64,000 bases of DNA from Sphingomonas nostoxanthinifaciens (GCF_019930585.1 NZ_CP082839.1:4228001-4292000); one strand, 5' to 3'. Shown: positions 1-10,740, counted from the stretch's first letter. The notes: generated by a model not told the origin, from the sequence alone. Numbers and translations are program-made.

Positions 1-37
1 CTGTTCCGCGCGGGCGACCGCTTATATGGAGCCTGTC

Positions 38-1920
<1,883 letters not shown>

Positions 1921-1924
<4 letters not shown>

Positions 1925-2535
1925 GAATCGACGAAGTGATGGCGCTCGCGCCGGTGGTGCCGGTGCTGGTGATCGAGGACGTCGCCCATGCGCGCCCGAT
2001 CGCCGAGGCGCTGGTGGCAGGCGGCCTGCGCGCGCTGGAGGTGACGCTGCGCACGCCCGCGGCGTTGCAGGTGATCGCCGAGATGGCGAAGGTCGAGGGT
2101 GCGGTGGTCGGCGCCGGCACGGTGGTGAATGCCGACCAGCTCGCCCGCGCGGTGGGCGCAGGCGCCCGCTTCATCGTCTCGCCCGGCCTCACCGCGACGG
2201 TGGTCGAGGCGGCGCACAAGGAGGAGGTCGCGATCCTGCCCGGCACCGCGACCGCCGCCGACATCATGCGCGGGCTCGATCTGGGTCTCGACCGCTTCAA
2301 ATTCTTCCCGGCCGAGGCCGCGGGCGGGATCAAGGCGCTGAAGGCGCTGGCGGCCCCGTTCTTCCAGTGCACCTTCTGCCCGACCGGCGGCATCACCGAG
2401 GCGACCGCGCCCGACTGGCTGGCGCTTCCGGCGGTGGCATGCGTCGGCGGCAGCTGGCTGGTGCCGGGCGGCACGCCCGACCCCGACGCCATCTACCAGC
2501 GCGCGCTGGCCGCGTCGAAGCTGGGCAAGGGCTGA
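1921..2535 (+). CDS. eda: KDPG aldolase
   Basis: Cytosolic class I aldolase, 204 residues, splitting KDPG into pyruvate and glyceraldehyde 3-phosphate. It takes the product of edd, with which it overlaps by 4 nt. Family landmarks are Glu40 in EVTLRT, the Schiff-base Lys127 in RFKFFPAE, and the phosphate-binding PTGG loop. Sphingomonads commonly use this route for sugar breakdown. The operon probably ends here: the next 130 nt hold a dispersed palindromic element and the following gene is on the other strand. Confidence 0.96.
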
Positions 2536-2556
2536 AGGCAGGGCACCTCATTTGTT

Positions 2557-2636
2557 ACCCCAGCGCACGCTGGGGTCTCGCGCGGCTGACGCGCCGGCGC
2601 ATGCCGCGGGAGATGCCAGCGTTCGCTGGCATGACG
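2557..2636. repeat. Three-stem palindromic element, copy A
   Basis: Intergenic element after eda. Perfect 9-bp stems lie at 2557-2565/2568-2576 (around CCCCAGCG) and 2613-2621/2624-2632 (around GCCAGCG). Between them a third stem pairs 2576-2585 with 2604-2613, with one mismatch. It ends in ATGACGAG. Four other copies in this window share the architecture. Such REP-like elements can act as mRNA 3' structures; any role here is inferred. Confidence 0.8.
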
Positions 2637-2670
2637 AGGGGGGCTAGCGGGGCGGCGCGGCGCGCCGCAC

Positions 2671-3138
2671 TCACTTCTCCTTCTTGCGCTTCTTCTTGCC
2701 CGCTTTCTTCACCTTCTCGCCGAGCGCCTTGGCGACCTCGGTCACCGTCTCCAGCGCGCCCGCGATGACGCCTTTCTCGGCGGCCTCCGCATCGGCCTTG
2801 GTGCGGTTCTTGACGCCCGGCTCCTCGGCTGGCGGGGCGTAGACCGAGAACAATTTGAGCGGCGCGGTGCCGGTGTTGACGATATTGTGCTTGGTCCCCT
2901 GCGGGATCACGACGACGTGGTTCGCGGTCACCTTGGTGCCGCGTCCGTCGAGCACCGCCTTGCCGTTGCCCTCGACGAAATAGGTCGTCTGGTCGGCGCG
3001 GTGGGTTTCCTCGCCGATATCCTCGCCGGGCAGCAGGCTCATCAGCACGATCTGGATGTTGCCGTCGCGATAGACCTCCTTCTGGAAGAAGCTGTTGGCC
3101 GTCGCGAGCTTGTGCATGTCCTTGTTGAAGGTCGGCAT
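2671..3138 (-). CDS. Cupin-domain protein with Lys-rich tail
   Basis: Small soluble protein of 155 residues. The cupin fold spans about residues 25-100: the first motif is seen as ETHRADQTTYFVEGNG and the second as PQGTKHNIVNTG. The His and Glu in these would bind a metal. The last ~20 residues are strongly basic (repeated Lys), which could bind nucleic acid or simply be disordered. Substrate unknown; the closest general class is the mannose-6-phosphate-isomerase-like cupins. It stands alone, and its 3' end faces eda across repeat copy A. Confidence 0.82.
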   Translation of the reverse strand: MPTFNKDMHKLATANSFFQKEVYRDGNIQIVLMSLLPGEDIGEETHRADQTTYFVEGNGKAVLDGRGTKVTANHVVVIPQGTKHNIVNTGTAPLKLFSVYAPPAEEPGVKNRTKADAEAAEKGVIAGALETVTEVAKALGEKVKKAGKKKRKKEK

Positions 3139-3201
3139 GTCGGTTCTCCGTTTCGTACGCGGTACAACCCACGCGAGCCGGGGAGGCTCCGTCGCGCCGC
3201 C

Positions 3202-5421
3202 TCAGTCGATCATCGCGTCGATCTTGGCGGCGAGCGCATGCAGCGCGAACGGCTTGGTGATCATGTCCATGTTCGCGCCGAGGAAGCCCGCGCGGATCGC
3301 GGCATTCTCGGCATAGCCGGTTACGAACAGGATCGGCAGATCGGGCCGATGCTCGCGCGCGATGTCGGCCAGCTCGCGGCCGGTCATGCCCGGCAGGCCC
3401 ACGTCCGAGACCATCAGGTGGATCGGTCGCGCCTCGGCGAGGATTGGGATCGCCGCATTCGCGTCGCCCGCCTCGATCGGCTGGTAGCCAAGCTCTTCCA
3501 GCACCTCGCGCACCAGCATGCGCACCGATTCATCGTCCTCGACCACCAGCACCGTCTGGCCCTGGCCTTCGCGCACCTGCGTGCGCGCGGGTGCCGGCGC
3601 CTCGTCCGCCACCTCGCCCGCAGGCAGGTAAAGCTTGACCGACGTGCCCTCGCCCACCTTGCTGTGAATGCGCACCTGGCCGCCCGACTGGCGCGCGAAG
3701 CCATAGACCATCGACAGGCCGAGCCCGGTGCCCTGACCGATCGGCTTAGTGGTGAAGAACGGCTCGAACACCTGTTCCAGCACCGCGGGCGACATGCCGA
3801 CGCCGGTGTCCGACACCGCCACCACGACATAGCGACCGGGCTCGATCCCGGGCCGTGCGGCGGCATAGACGTCGTCCAGATCGACCGCATGGGTCTCGAT
3901 CGTCAGCCGGCCGCCTTGCGGCATCGCGTCACGGGCGTTGATCACGAGGTTGAGGATCGCGTTTTCGAGCTGGTTGGCGTCGGCGACCGCTGGCGGCAGC
4001 CGGTCGCCCGGCACGATCTGCAGCGCGACATTCTCGCCGATCGTGCGGCACAGCAGATCCTGCAGCGAGGCGGCGAGCGCGTTGACGTCGAGCGGGCGCG
4101 GATCGAGCGACTGGCGGCGCGAGAAAGCGAGCAGGCGCTGGGTCAATGCCGCCGCGCGCTGCGCCGAGACGGTCGCCGCGTCCATGAAGCGATCGAGCGC
4201 GTCGGTGCGGCCGGCGGCGATGCGGCGCTTCATGATGTCGAGGCTGCCGATCACGCCCGTCAGCATATTGTTGAAATCGTGCGCGATCCCGCCGGTGAGC
4301 TGGCCGACCGCCTCCATCTTCTGGCTCTGGCGCAAGGCCGCCTCGGCAGCAGCGCGACTGGCCATCTCGGCCTCCAGCGCCTCGGTGCGCGCGGCGACCA
4401 TCTCCTCCAATGTCTGGTTGAGCCGCTGCGCCGCCTGGATCAGCCGCGCATTGTCGATCGCGATCGCCGCCTGCGCGGAAAGGCCGAGCGCCAGCCGTTC
4501 GGCGCGTTCGTCGAACATCGCCGGCGCGGGGTGGCCGAACAGCAAGGCACCGATCACGTCGCCCGAACGCGACACGACCGGCGTCGCGAGATAGCTCTTC
4601 ACCTCGAGATGGCCGGCCGGCATCCCGCCGAAGCTGTTGCTGCCGCCATAGCGCGGATCCTGCGTGATATCGTCGGATCGCACCGGGCTCGCGCCGGTGA
4701 AGGTGGGTGCGAACACCGGGGTGATGCGCGGCATCGGGAAATGCGCGAACAGCTCGCGCGGCGCGCCCGACAGCGAATAAAGCATGTAATGGTCGCCGCT
4801 GTCGTCGACCTGATTGTAGAAGAACGCGCCAAACGCCGCGCCCGTCAGCTCGACGCCGGCATCGACCACCGCCTGCACCAGCTTGTCGAGATCGAGTTCG
4901 CCCGCCACCCGCTCGCCGGTGCGGTTGAGCGTGTCCAGCGCGCGGCTTTCCTCGCGGAGCGCCGCCTCCGATGCGGCGAGCGCGTCCATGCGGTCGCGCA
5001 TCTCGAATTGTCGTTGGCGCGAGCGCATCGCCGAAGCGATCGCGCTAACCAGCGAGGCGATGCCGAGCGGCCGTTCCAGCACCACCGCGTTGGTCACCAG
5101 ATCGAGCAGCCGCTGATACGCCGTACCGGCCGTGCGCTGCACCGCCGCGCGCGGCGTCGCCAGCAGGACGAACGGCACGTCGGACCACGGCGGCTGCTGC
5201 GCCAGCGCCGCGCGCAGCGGCGCGATGTCGTCGTCCAGCGCTTCCTCGGTCAGCATGATCGCGCCGACGTCCGCGTCGATCGCGCGGGCGACCGCTGCCA
5301 GATCGGGGCAGACGCGTGCTTCGTAACGATCGCGCGCCAGAATTTCGGCAACGCTTTCCGCGTCGCGGCCATAAGGCGCGCAGATGAGGACGCGGCGGCC
5401 CTCGGGCGCGGTCCTATGCAC
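3202..5421 (-). CDS. Hybrid sensor histidine kinase (pseudo-receiver, GAF, HisKA, HATPase, receiver)
   Basis: A 739-residue cytosolic hybrid kinase without transmembrane segments. Domains: a receiver-like N-terminus (about 10-130) in which the phosphoacceptor Asp position reads Thr in AIMLTEE, so it is probably not phosphorylated; a GAF domain (165-330); a short coiled coil; HisKA with His381 in GGIAHDFNNML; HATPase with N box (NLVINARDAM, about 491-500) and G boxes DTGVGM and GTGLGLS; and a C-terminal receiver with Asp673 in VSDVGLPG. Its start overlaps the end of the KaiC-like gene by 8 nt, so the two form one operon. The GAF ligand and the downstream regulator are unknown. Confidence 0.92.
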   Translation of the reverse strand: MHRTAPEGRRVLICAPYGRDAESVAEILARDRYEARVCPDLAAVARAIDADVGAIMLTEEALDDDIAPLRAALAQQPPWSDVPFVLLATPRAAVQRTAGTAYQRLLDLVTNAVVLERPLGIASLVSAIASAMRSRQRQFEMRDRMDALAASEAALREESRALDTLNRTGERVAGELDLDKLVQAVVDAGVELTGAAFGAFFYNQVDDSGDHYMLYSLSGAPRELFAHFPMPRITPVFAPTFTGASPVRSDDITQDPRYGGSNSFGGMPAGHLEVKSYLATPVVSRSGDVIGALLFGHPAPAMFDERAERLALGLSAQAAIAIDNARLIQAAQRLNQTLEEMVAARTEALEAEMASRAAAEAALRQSQKMEAVGQLTGGIAHDFNNMLTGVIGSLDIMKRRIAAGRTDALDRFMDAATVSAQRAAALTQRLLAFSRRQSLDPRPLDVNALAASLQDLLCRTIGENVALQIVPGDRLPPAVADANQLENAILNLVINARDAMPQGGRLTIETHAVDLDDVYAAARPGIEPGRYVVVAVSDTGVGMSPAVLEQVFEPFFTTKPIGQGTGLGLSMVYGFARQSGGQVRIHSKVGEGTSVKLYLPAGEVADEAPAPARTQVREGQGQTVLVVEDDESVRMLVREVLEELGYQPIEAGDANAAIPILAEARPIHLMVSDVGLPGMTGRELADIAREHRPDLPILFVTGYAENAAIRAGFLGANMDMITKPFALHALAAKIDAMID

Positions 5422-6910
5422 GCACCCCCCGATCTTCCATCAGCGGCATCTCCGCGCCGACATATTCGGGCGTCCCGGTCAGCACGCCGCGAAAGCTGGT
5501 GAGCGGCGCGCCGACGCGCACACCCTGCGCATCGACCCGAAACTCGCGGATCGCATCTTCGTGCGGGCCAGCGCGGTTCTTCAGGACGGAGATCGCTTTG
5601 CGGATGCGGCCCTCCGCCTCGAAGAAGCGCAGCAGCACGACCATGTCGGCGATATACGAGATGTTCAGATGGCTCGTCATCGTGCCGACCAGCCCGCTCT
5701 GCGCGTTGACAAGGAAGGTCGCCACGCCCTGCTGGCTGAGGAACGAAAGCAATTCGTGCATCTGCAGGATCAGTTGCTGTTCCTGCGGCATCGCCGCCAG
5801 ATAGCCATTAAGGCTGTCGATCACGATCAGCCGCGTGCCGCGATCCTGCACCTCGCGGCGGACCCGCGCGGCGAACTCGCCCGGCGAGATTTCGGCCGGA
5901 TCGTTCTGCTCGATCACGAGCAGGCCCGCTTCGATGTGGCTCGCCAGCGCAAGCCCGAAGGCCTTCGCCCGCGCCATCAGCGTGTCGACGCGCTCGTCGA
6001 ACTCGAAGATCGTGCAATGCTCGCCGCGCCGGCAGGCCGCGTCGACATATTGCAGCGCGATGGTCGTCTTGCCGGCGCCCGCCGGCCCCGTGAGCAACGT
6101 GCTGGTTCCCCGCAACGGGCCACCACCGAGCAGATCGTCGAGTTCGCCCACGCCGCTGCTCACCGCTTCGCTGGCATGATCGCGATAATGGCTGGCCGCG
6201 ATCAGGCGCGGGAAGATGTCGAGCCCGCCGGCGCGGATTACGAGATCGTGGTATCCGGCAGTGAAATCGACCCCACGCAGCTTCTGAACCTGCAGCCGTC
6301 GCCGCGCCGCTCCGAAATCGAGCGTGAGCCGTTCCAGCGTGACGACGCCGTGGCACAGGCTGTGCAGATGCGAATCGGGTGCGCCGTTCGTGCCGGTCCG
6401 ATCGTCCACGAGCAGGACGGTGCTGTGCCGGCCCACGAAGAACTGCTTCAGCCCGAGCACCTGGCGGCGATAGCGCAACGCATCCTGCGCCAGCAGCCGC
6501 ATTTCGGAAAGGCTGTCGAACACGACGCGCGTGGGGTGCACCCGCTCGACCTCGTCCTGGATGAGGCGGATGGTTTCGCCCAGCTCGAGCTCGGAGGGGT
6601 GGATGATCGATTGCTCGCGTCCACTGCCGAACACCTCCTCAGCCGATCCGAGCTCGAAAATATCGAAGCCGTCGAGGGTCCAGCCGTGCGAGGCGGCGAC
6701 CACCGCCAGCTCCTCGCGCGTCTCCGAAAGCGTGATGTAGAGCACGCGTTCGCCCCGCCGCACGCCCTCCAGCAGGAATTGCAGCGCGAGCGTGGTCTTG
6801 CCCGAGCCGGGCGAGCCTTCGAGCAGGTATAGTCGATTGGCGGGCAGCCCACCCTTGAGCACGGTATCGAGGCCCGCATTGCCCGTGGAGATGATCGTCG
6901 CGTCAGGCAT
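5414..6910 (-). CDS. KaiC-like double-domain RecA-family ATPase
   Basis: A 498-residue protein with two tandem KaiC domains. Walker A motifs are GSPGSGKT at 32-39 and GPAGAGKT at 275-282; Walker B-like strands end in VVFDS and IVIDS. By alignment to the cyanobacterial C-terminal phosphosite pair Ser431/Thr432 I read Ser418/Tyr419 here, so a T-to-Y change. No kaiA or kaiB is visible. Such stand-alone KaiC proteins occur widely in bacteria, and pairing with a hybrid kinase suggests a signalling ATPase, not a clock. It is the first gene of the operon with the kinase. Confidence 0.9.
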   Translation of the reverse strand: MPDATIISTGNAGLDTVLKGGLPANRLYLLEGSPGSGKTTLALQFLLEGVRRGERVLYITLSETREELAVVAASHGWTLDGFDIFELGSAEEVFGSGREQSIIHPSELELGETIRLIQDEVERVHPTRVVFDSLSEMRLLAQDALRYRRQVLGLKQFFVGRHSTVLLVDDRTGTNGAPDSHLHSLCHGVVTLERLTLDFGAARRRLQVQKLRGVDFTAGYHDLVIRAGGLDIFPRLIAASHYRDHASEAVSSGVGELDDLLGGGPLRGTSTLLTGPAGAGKTTIALQYVDAACRRGEHCTIFEFDERVDTLMARAKAFGLALASHIEAGLLVIEQNDPAEISPGEFAARVRREVQDRGTRLIVIDSLNGYLAAMPQEQQLILQMHELLSFLSQQGVATFLVNAQSGLVGTMTSHLNISYIADMVVLLRFFEAEGRIRKAISVLKNRAGPHEDAIREFRVDAQGVRVGAPLTSFRGVLTGTPEYVGAEMPLMEDRGVRA

Positions 6911-6977
6911 TATGCTCGGCTTCCCGGGATATAGCCACCCAGCCTAGAAGCTTGTCGTGAGAATCACAAAGGCGCGC

Positions 6978-7376
6978 TCAGGAGCCGAGCGCCAGCAGCT
7001 CCGCCCACTCCGCGTCACCCACCGGCGTGACCGACAGGCGCGACTGGCGCAGCATCTCCAGCCGGGCGAGCGATGGCTCGGCCTTGATCGTGGCGAGCGT
7101 GACCGGCTTGGCCAGCGGCCGCAACGGGCGGACGGCGACGCTCGCCCATTTGCCGTCGTCGCCGTCGGGCTGCCACGCGCGCGTGATCTCCACGATGCCG
7201 ACCGCCGCCTTCTCGGTATTGCTGTGATAGAATAGCGCCTGGTCGCCGGGCACCATCTCCTTCAGGAAATTGCGCGCGGTGTAGTTCCGCACGCCGTTCC
7301 ACTCGGTGCCGCCGTCGCGCATCAGATCGTCCCAGCTATAGGCATCGGGCTCGGAACGCAGGATCCAGTAGTGCAT
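6978..7376 (-). CDS. EVE domain-containing protein
   Basis: A 132-residue single EVE domain of the PUA-like superfamily, probably binding modified bases in DNA or RNA. It opens with MHYWILRSEPDAYSWDDL and contains WNGVRNYTARNFLKEM and ALFYHSN, all typical of the family. I placed the start at 7376: GAGGAG lies 4 nt upstream, and only unconserved residues precede it in the frame. It follows a thioesterase gene by 8 nt on the same strand. No restriction or modification gene sits next to it, so a housekeeping RNA role is as likely as a defence role. Confidence 0.9.
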   Translation of the reverse strand: MHYWILRSEPDAYSWDDLMRDGGTEWNGVRNYTARNFLKEMVPGDQALFYHSNTEKAAVGIVEITRAWQPDGDDGKWASVAVRPLRPLAKPVTLATIKAEPSLARLEMLRQSRLSVTPVGDAEWAELLALGS

Positions 7377-7384
7377 GTCGCTCC

Positions 7385-7792
7385 TCAGTCGGCGCGCGGC
7401 TGCGCGATCGCCAGATTCATGCGCGCGGCGGCAATCGGGCGCGCCGGATCCTCCTGCCATGCGGACACGCCGACATTGGCGATGCGGCCGCCGACGCGCA
7501 CCACCTCGCCGCAGGCATAGGTCGCGACCAGCAGGCCGGGCCGCATGAAATCCACCGTCACCGTGATCGGCTTGAAGATCGATCGCGCGGGCTCGCCATC
7601 CTCCAGCGTCGCATCGATCGCGGCGATCGCGGCGATCTCCAACAGGCCGGCAATGGCGCCGCCGTGCAGCCGGCCGGGCGCACCGATCAGCCCTTCGGAA
7701 AACGGCATGACGAGCAGCGGCGCGCCGTCGCGCTCGCCCTCAAGGCTGATGCCGAGGAAATCGGCATACGGCAGCAGGCCGACCGCCGTCAC
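7385..7792 (-). CDS. PaaI-family hotdog thioesterase (second of a pair)
   Basis: A 135-residue hotdog-fold acyl-CoA thioesterase candidate. GLIGAPGRLHGGAIAGLLE carries the HGG segment of the PaaI family, and FMRPGLLVATYACGEVVR is the usual second core. It starts with GTG at 7792, overlapping the stop of the preceding thioesterase gene by 4 nt (GTGA). Tight coupling of two similar small hotdog proteins raises the possibility of a heteromeric enzyme. The substrate is unknown. Confidence 0.88.
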   Translation of the reverse strand: MTAVGLLPYADFLGISLEGERDGAPLLVMPFSEGLIGAPGRLHGGAIAGLLEIAAIAAIDATLEDGEPARSIFKPITVTVDFMRPGLLVATYACGEVVRVGGRIANVGVSAWQEDPARPIAAARMNLAIAQPRAD

Positions 7793-8229
7793 TGCGGCGC
7801 GTCCAGCAGCATGTAGGTGCCGGCGGCGTGCGCGACCGGATCCTCCGGATCGCCGTCGTGGGCGATGCCGCGCACGAAGGCGATCCGGCGCGTCAGGCGA
7901 TAACATTCGCCGCGCCCGATCACCGCCATGCCGCTGCGCGCCGGCCGCAGATAATCGAGCCGGAGGTCGAGCGTCACGTGCGGCAGGAACCGCCCGCGCC
8001 GCGCCCACACCGCCATGCCCGTCGCCATGTCCATCAGCGAGACGATCGGGCCGGACGCGAGGATGCCGCTGGTCGCATCGGACACCAGCCGGCGGTCGTA
8101 GCCGAGTTCCAGCTCGCACCAGTCCGGGCCGTGGCTGCGATAGCCGATTCCCAGCGCGACGACGTGGCCGCCGCGCGGGCCCGCCAGCAGGCGCGCCGGA
8201 TCGAAGGGAGGAGCATCGGTGAAGCTCAT
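7789..8229 (-). CDS. PaaI-family hotdog thioesterase (first of a pair)
   Basis: A hotdog-fold protein of about 146 residues. The segment ASGPIVSLMDMATGMAVW stands where the partner has its HGG helix, and LRLDYLRPARSGMAVIGRGECYRL is the PaaI-type core. The start is uncertain: ATG codons at 8241 and 8229 are in frame and neither has a good ribosome-binding site; I used 8229 (MSFTDAPPFD). It overlaps the next gene by GTGA. Likely role: hydrolysis of acyl-CoA or aryl-CoA thioesters. Confidence 0.85.
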   Translation of the reverse strand: MSFTDAPPFDPARLLAGPRGGHVVALGIGYRSHGPDWCELELGYDRRLVSDATSGILASGPIVSLMDMATGMAVWARRGRFLPHVTLDLRLDYLRPARSGMAVIGRGECYRLTRRIAFVRGIAHDGDPEDPVAHAAGTYMLLDAPQ

Positions 8230-8319
8230 GGCCGCCGGCATATGGGAGCGCCGGTCGCGCCACAAGCGCCCGCATGTGACAGGATCAGCGTCTTCGTTTG
8301 GGGATGTTTCGCGCGACGA

Positions 8320-8505
8320 TCAGAGGTCGGCCGCGGCGTAGATCCGATCGGGCGTGAACAGCGAAACCTCGGACTGCTGTTCGGGCGGCAGCGACAGCAT
8401 GAACTCGCGTGCTTCCTCGAACGTGCCGACGAACAGCGGATCGACGCCCTCGACCGGCTCGCCGTTCACGATCACGCGGGCTTCGGGGGGCGGCTCGAGA
8501 TCCAT
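8320..8505 (-). CDS. Small hypothetical protein, 61 aa
   Basis: Not recognised. A 61-residue acidic protein beginning MDLEPPPEARVIVNGEPVEG, with an AAGGCGG ribosome-binding stretch just before the ATG. It has no signal peptide or membrane segment. The codon pattern (G/C third positions) and the ribosome-binding site argue for a real gene. It sits alone between the thioesterase pair and tRNA-Pro. Confidence 0.6.
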   Translation of the reverse strand: MDLEPPPEARVIVNGEPVEGVDPLFVGTFEEAREFMLSLPPEQQSEVSLFTPDRIYAAADL

Positions 8506-8563
8506 GCCGCCTTGTCCGGGGGCATCGCGGCCGTGTCAACCGCACCGGGGTCTGTGTTGGAAC

Positions 8564-8640
8564 TGGTCGGGGCGACAGGATTCGAACCTGCGACCCCCAG
8601 ACCCCCAGTCTGATGCGCTACCAGGCTGCGCTACGCCCCG
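8564..8640 (-). tRNA. tRNA-Pro (anticodon GGG)
   Basis: A complete 77-nt cloverleaf on the minus strand. The acceptor stem is CGGGGCG paired with CGCCCCG, the anticodon loop is CTGGGGG with anticodon GGG, the T loop is TTCGAAT, and the 3' ACCA is encoded in the DNA. Decodes CCC and CCT proline codons. Confidence 0.96.
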
Positions 8641-8788
8641 ACCAAGGCCGAGCCCCCTATAGGCGGCCGGCCCGCTTGGCAAGCGCAGCCATTGCTCCGC
8701 CTTACGCTGCGTGATAGGCGCCCGGCCTTCCAGCGCCCGCATCGCGGGTCGCGGCCGTGCGCCCTCTTTCAGGATATGTAGACCCAGG

Positions 8789-9118
8789 ATGTTCGCCTCC
8801 CTTTTTGGCCAGCCCACCGGGGCCGCTTCCGGCGCGGGGTCGATCGTCACCCTGATCGTTCCCTGGGTCCTCATCCTCGGCATCTTCTACCTGCTGCTGT
8901 GGCGCCCGCAGCAGAAGGCGCAGCGCGACCATCGCGCGCGCATCCAAGCCGCCAAGAAGGGCGACACCGTCGTCACCGGCGGCGGCCTGATCGGCAAGGT
9001 CGTGCGCGTCGACGAGGATGAGGTCGAGCTGGAGCTGGGCCCCAACGTCCGCGTCCGCGCGGTCAAGAGCACGCTGACCGACGTGCGCCTGCCTGGCGGC
9101 AAGCCGGCCAACGACTGA
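8789..9118 (+). CDS. yajC: Sec translocase accessory subunit YajC
   Basis: A 109-residue inner-membrane protein with one transmembrane helix (IVTLIVPWVLILGIFYLLLW, about 18-37) followed by RPQQKAQRDH and the cytosolic domain with GDTVVTGGGLIGKVV. YajC forms the SecDF-YajC complex that assists SecYEG export. I took the ATG at 8789, since earlier in-frame residues are unconserved. Its stop overlaps the secD start by one nucleotide (TGATG), so it is the first gene of the yajC-secD-secF operon. Confidence 0.95.
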   Translation: MFASLFGQPTGAASGAGSIVTLIVPWVLILGIFYLLLWRPQQKAQRDHRARIQAAKKGDTVVTGGGLIGKVVRVDEDEVELELGPNVRVRAVKSTLTDVRLPGGKPAND

Positions 9119-10716
9119 TGCTGGACTTTCCCCGCTGGAAGGTGGTGACGATCTGGGCGGTGCTGCTGATCGGCGTGCTGCTCGCAATCCCCAGCCTGAT
9201 GCCCGAAAGCACCGCCGGCAAGCTCGGCCTCGGCCACTTTCCGCGCATCAATCTCGGCCTCGATCTGTCGGGCGGCAGCCATCTGCTGCTGGAGGCGGAT
9301 ACCGCCGATCTGGCCAAGCAGAACCTGGCCAAGATGGAAGAGACGATCCGCACCGAGATGCGGCGCGGCTCGCCCAAGGTCGACATCGGCGACATCTCGA
9401 CCGCCAACGGCCAGCTGTCCTTCTTCGTGCGCGACGTGGCCCAGCTCGATGCGGCGGTGGAGCGCGCGCGGTCGCAGACCCAGGCGGTCGGCGTCACCGG
9501 CCAGCGCGACTGGAACGTGGCGGTGGTCGATTCGACCCGCATCGTGATGACGCCCACGCAGGCCGGCCTAAGCGACAGCGCCGATCGCGCGATGCAGACC
9601 GCGACCGAGGTCGTGCGCAAGCGCATCGACGAGCTCGGCACGCGCGAGCCGACGATCGTGCGCGAAGGTGCGACGCGCATCCTCGTCCAGGTGCCCGGCC
9701 TGCAGGATCCGGCGGGCCTGAAGGCGTTGCTCGGCAAGACCGCGCGGCTGGAGTTCAAGCTGGTCGACCTGACCGCCAACCCAGCCGACATCGCGCAGGG
9801 CCATGCCCCGCCCGGCTCGGTGCTGGTGCCCTATCCCGGCAATCCCGGCGGCATTCCGTCGATCGCCGTGCAGCGGCGCACGATCATCTCGGGCGACGAT
9901 CTCATCAACGCCACCGTCGACAAGGATCAGAACGGCCAGCCGGCGGTCTCGATCAAGTTCAACGGCGCCGGCGGCCGCCGCTTCGCGCAGGTGACGCAGG
10001 AGAATACCGGCAAGCCGTTCGCGATGATCCTCGACAATCAGGTGATCTCGGCGCCGAACATCAACGAGCCGATCCTCGGCGGTAATGCCATCATCCAGGG
10101 CAGCTTCACCACCGACAGCGCGAACCAGCTCGCGATCGCGCTGCGTTCGGGCAAGCTGCCCGTGGCGCTGAAGGTGATCGAGGAGCGCACCGTCGGCCCG
10201 CAGCTCGGCGCCGATTCGATCCATGCCGGCGTGATCGCGTCGGTGATCGCCTCGGTCGCGGTGATCGTGTTCATGCTCGTCACCTACGGCCGCTTCGGCG
10301 TCTATGCGAACCTGGCGGTGGTGCTGAACATCTTCGTCATCCTCGCGGTGATGGCCCTGCTCAACGCCACGCTGACCTTGCCCGGCATCGCCGGCTTCGT
10401 GCTGACGATCGGCACCGCGGTCGACGCCAACGTGCTGATCAACGAGCGCATCCGCGAGGAGCGTCGGCGTGGGCGCGGCATCGTCCAGTCGATCGAGCTG
10501 GGCTATAAGGAAGCCAGCCGCACGATCTTCGAGGCGAACACGGTGCACGCAATCTCCGGCCTCATCATGCTCGTGCTCGGCTCGGGTCCGGTCAAGGGGT
10601 TCGCGGTGGTGCTGCTGATCGGCATCGCCATCTCCTATTTCACCGCGGTCTTCTTCACCCGCATGCTCGCCGCGCAGTGGCTTCGCCGCCGCCGGCCGAC
10701 GGTGCTGGTGATATGA
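9118..10716 (+). CDS. secD: Protein translocase subunit SecD
   Basis: A 532-residue inner-membrane RND-type protein that uses the proton gradient to help exported proteins leave SecYEG. It has an N-terminal helix (residues 8-25), then INLGLDLSGGSHLLLE, a large periplasmic P1 region, and five C-terminal helices carrying GIAGFVLTIGTAVDANVLINERIREE. It is separated from secF by 115 nt that contain repeat copy B, an insertion into what is normally a tight gene pair. Confidence 0.97.
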   Translation: MLDFPRWKVVTIWAVLLIGVLLAIPSLMPESTAGKLGLGHFPRINLGLDLSGGSHLLLEADTADLAKQNLAKMEETIRTEMRRGSPKVDIGDISTANGQLSFFVRDVAQLDAAVERARSQTQAVGVTGQRDWNVAVVDSTRIVMTPTQAGLSDSADRAMQTATEVVRKRIDELGTREPTIVREGATRILVQVPGLQDPAGLKALLGKTARLEFKLVDLTANPADIAQGHAPPGSVLVPYPGNPGGIPSIAVQRRTIISGDDLINATVDKDQNGQPAVSIKFNGAGGRRFAQVTQENTGKPFAMILDNQVISAPNINEPILGGNAIIQGSFTTDSANQLAIALRSGKLPVALKVIEERTVGPQLGADSIHAGVIASVIASVAVIVFMLVTYGRFGVYANLAVVLNIFVILAVMALLNATLTLPGIAGFVLTIGTAVDANVLINERIREERRRGRGIVQSIELGYKEASRTIFEANTVHAISGLIMLVLGSGPVKGFAVVLLIGIAISYFTAVFFTRMLAAQWLRRRRPTVLVI

Positions 10717-10740
10717 CGACCAACCGCTCCGCCATCACCG

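Noticed and set aside
2887..5502. An 871-codon open frame antisense to the hybrid kinase, rich in Arg, His and Asp
   Set aside because: It is the mirror of a well-defined kinase and kinase codon bias keeps the opposite frame open in GC-rich DNA. No domain or ribosome-binding site supports it.
5414..6910. A KaiABC circadian clock
   Set aside because: No kaiA or kaiB in the window, and the second phosphosite is Tyr, so only a KaiC-like ATPase can be claimed.
6978..7376. EVE protein as part of a modification-dependent defence island
   Set aside because: Its neighbours are thioesterases and a signalling pair; there is no nuclease, methylase or other defence gene.
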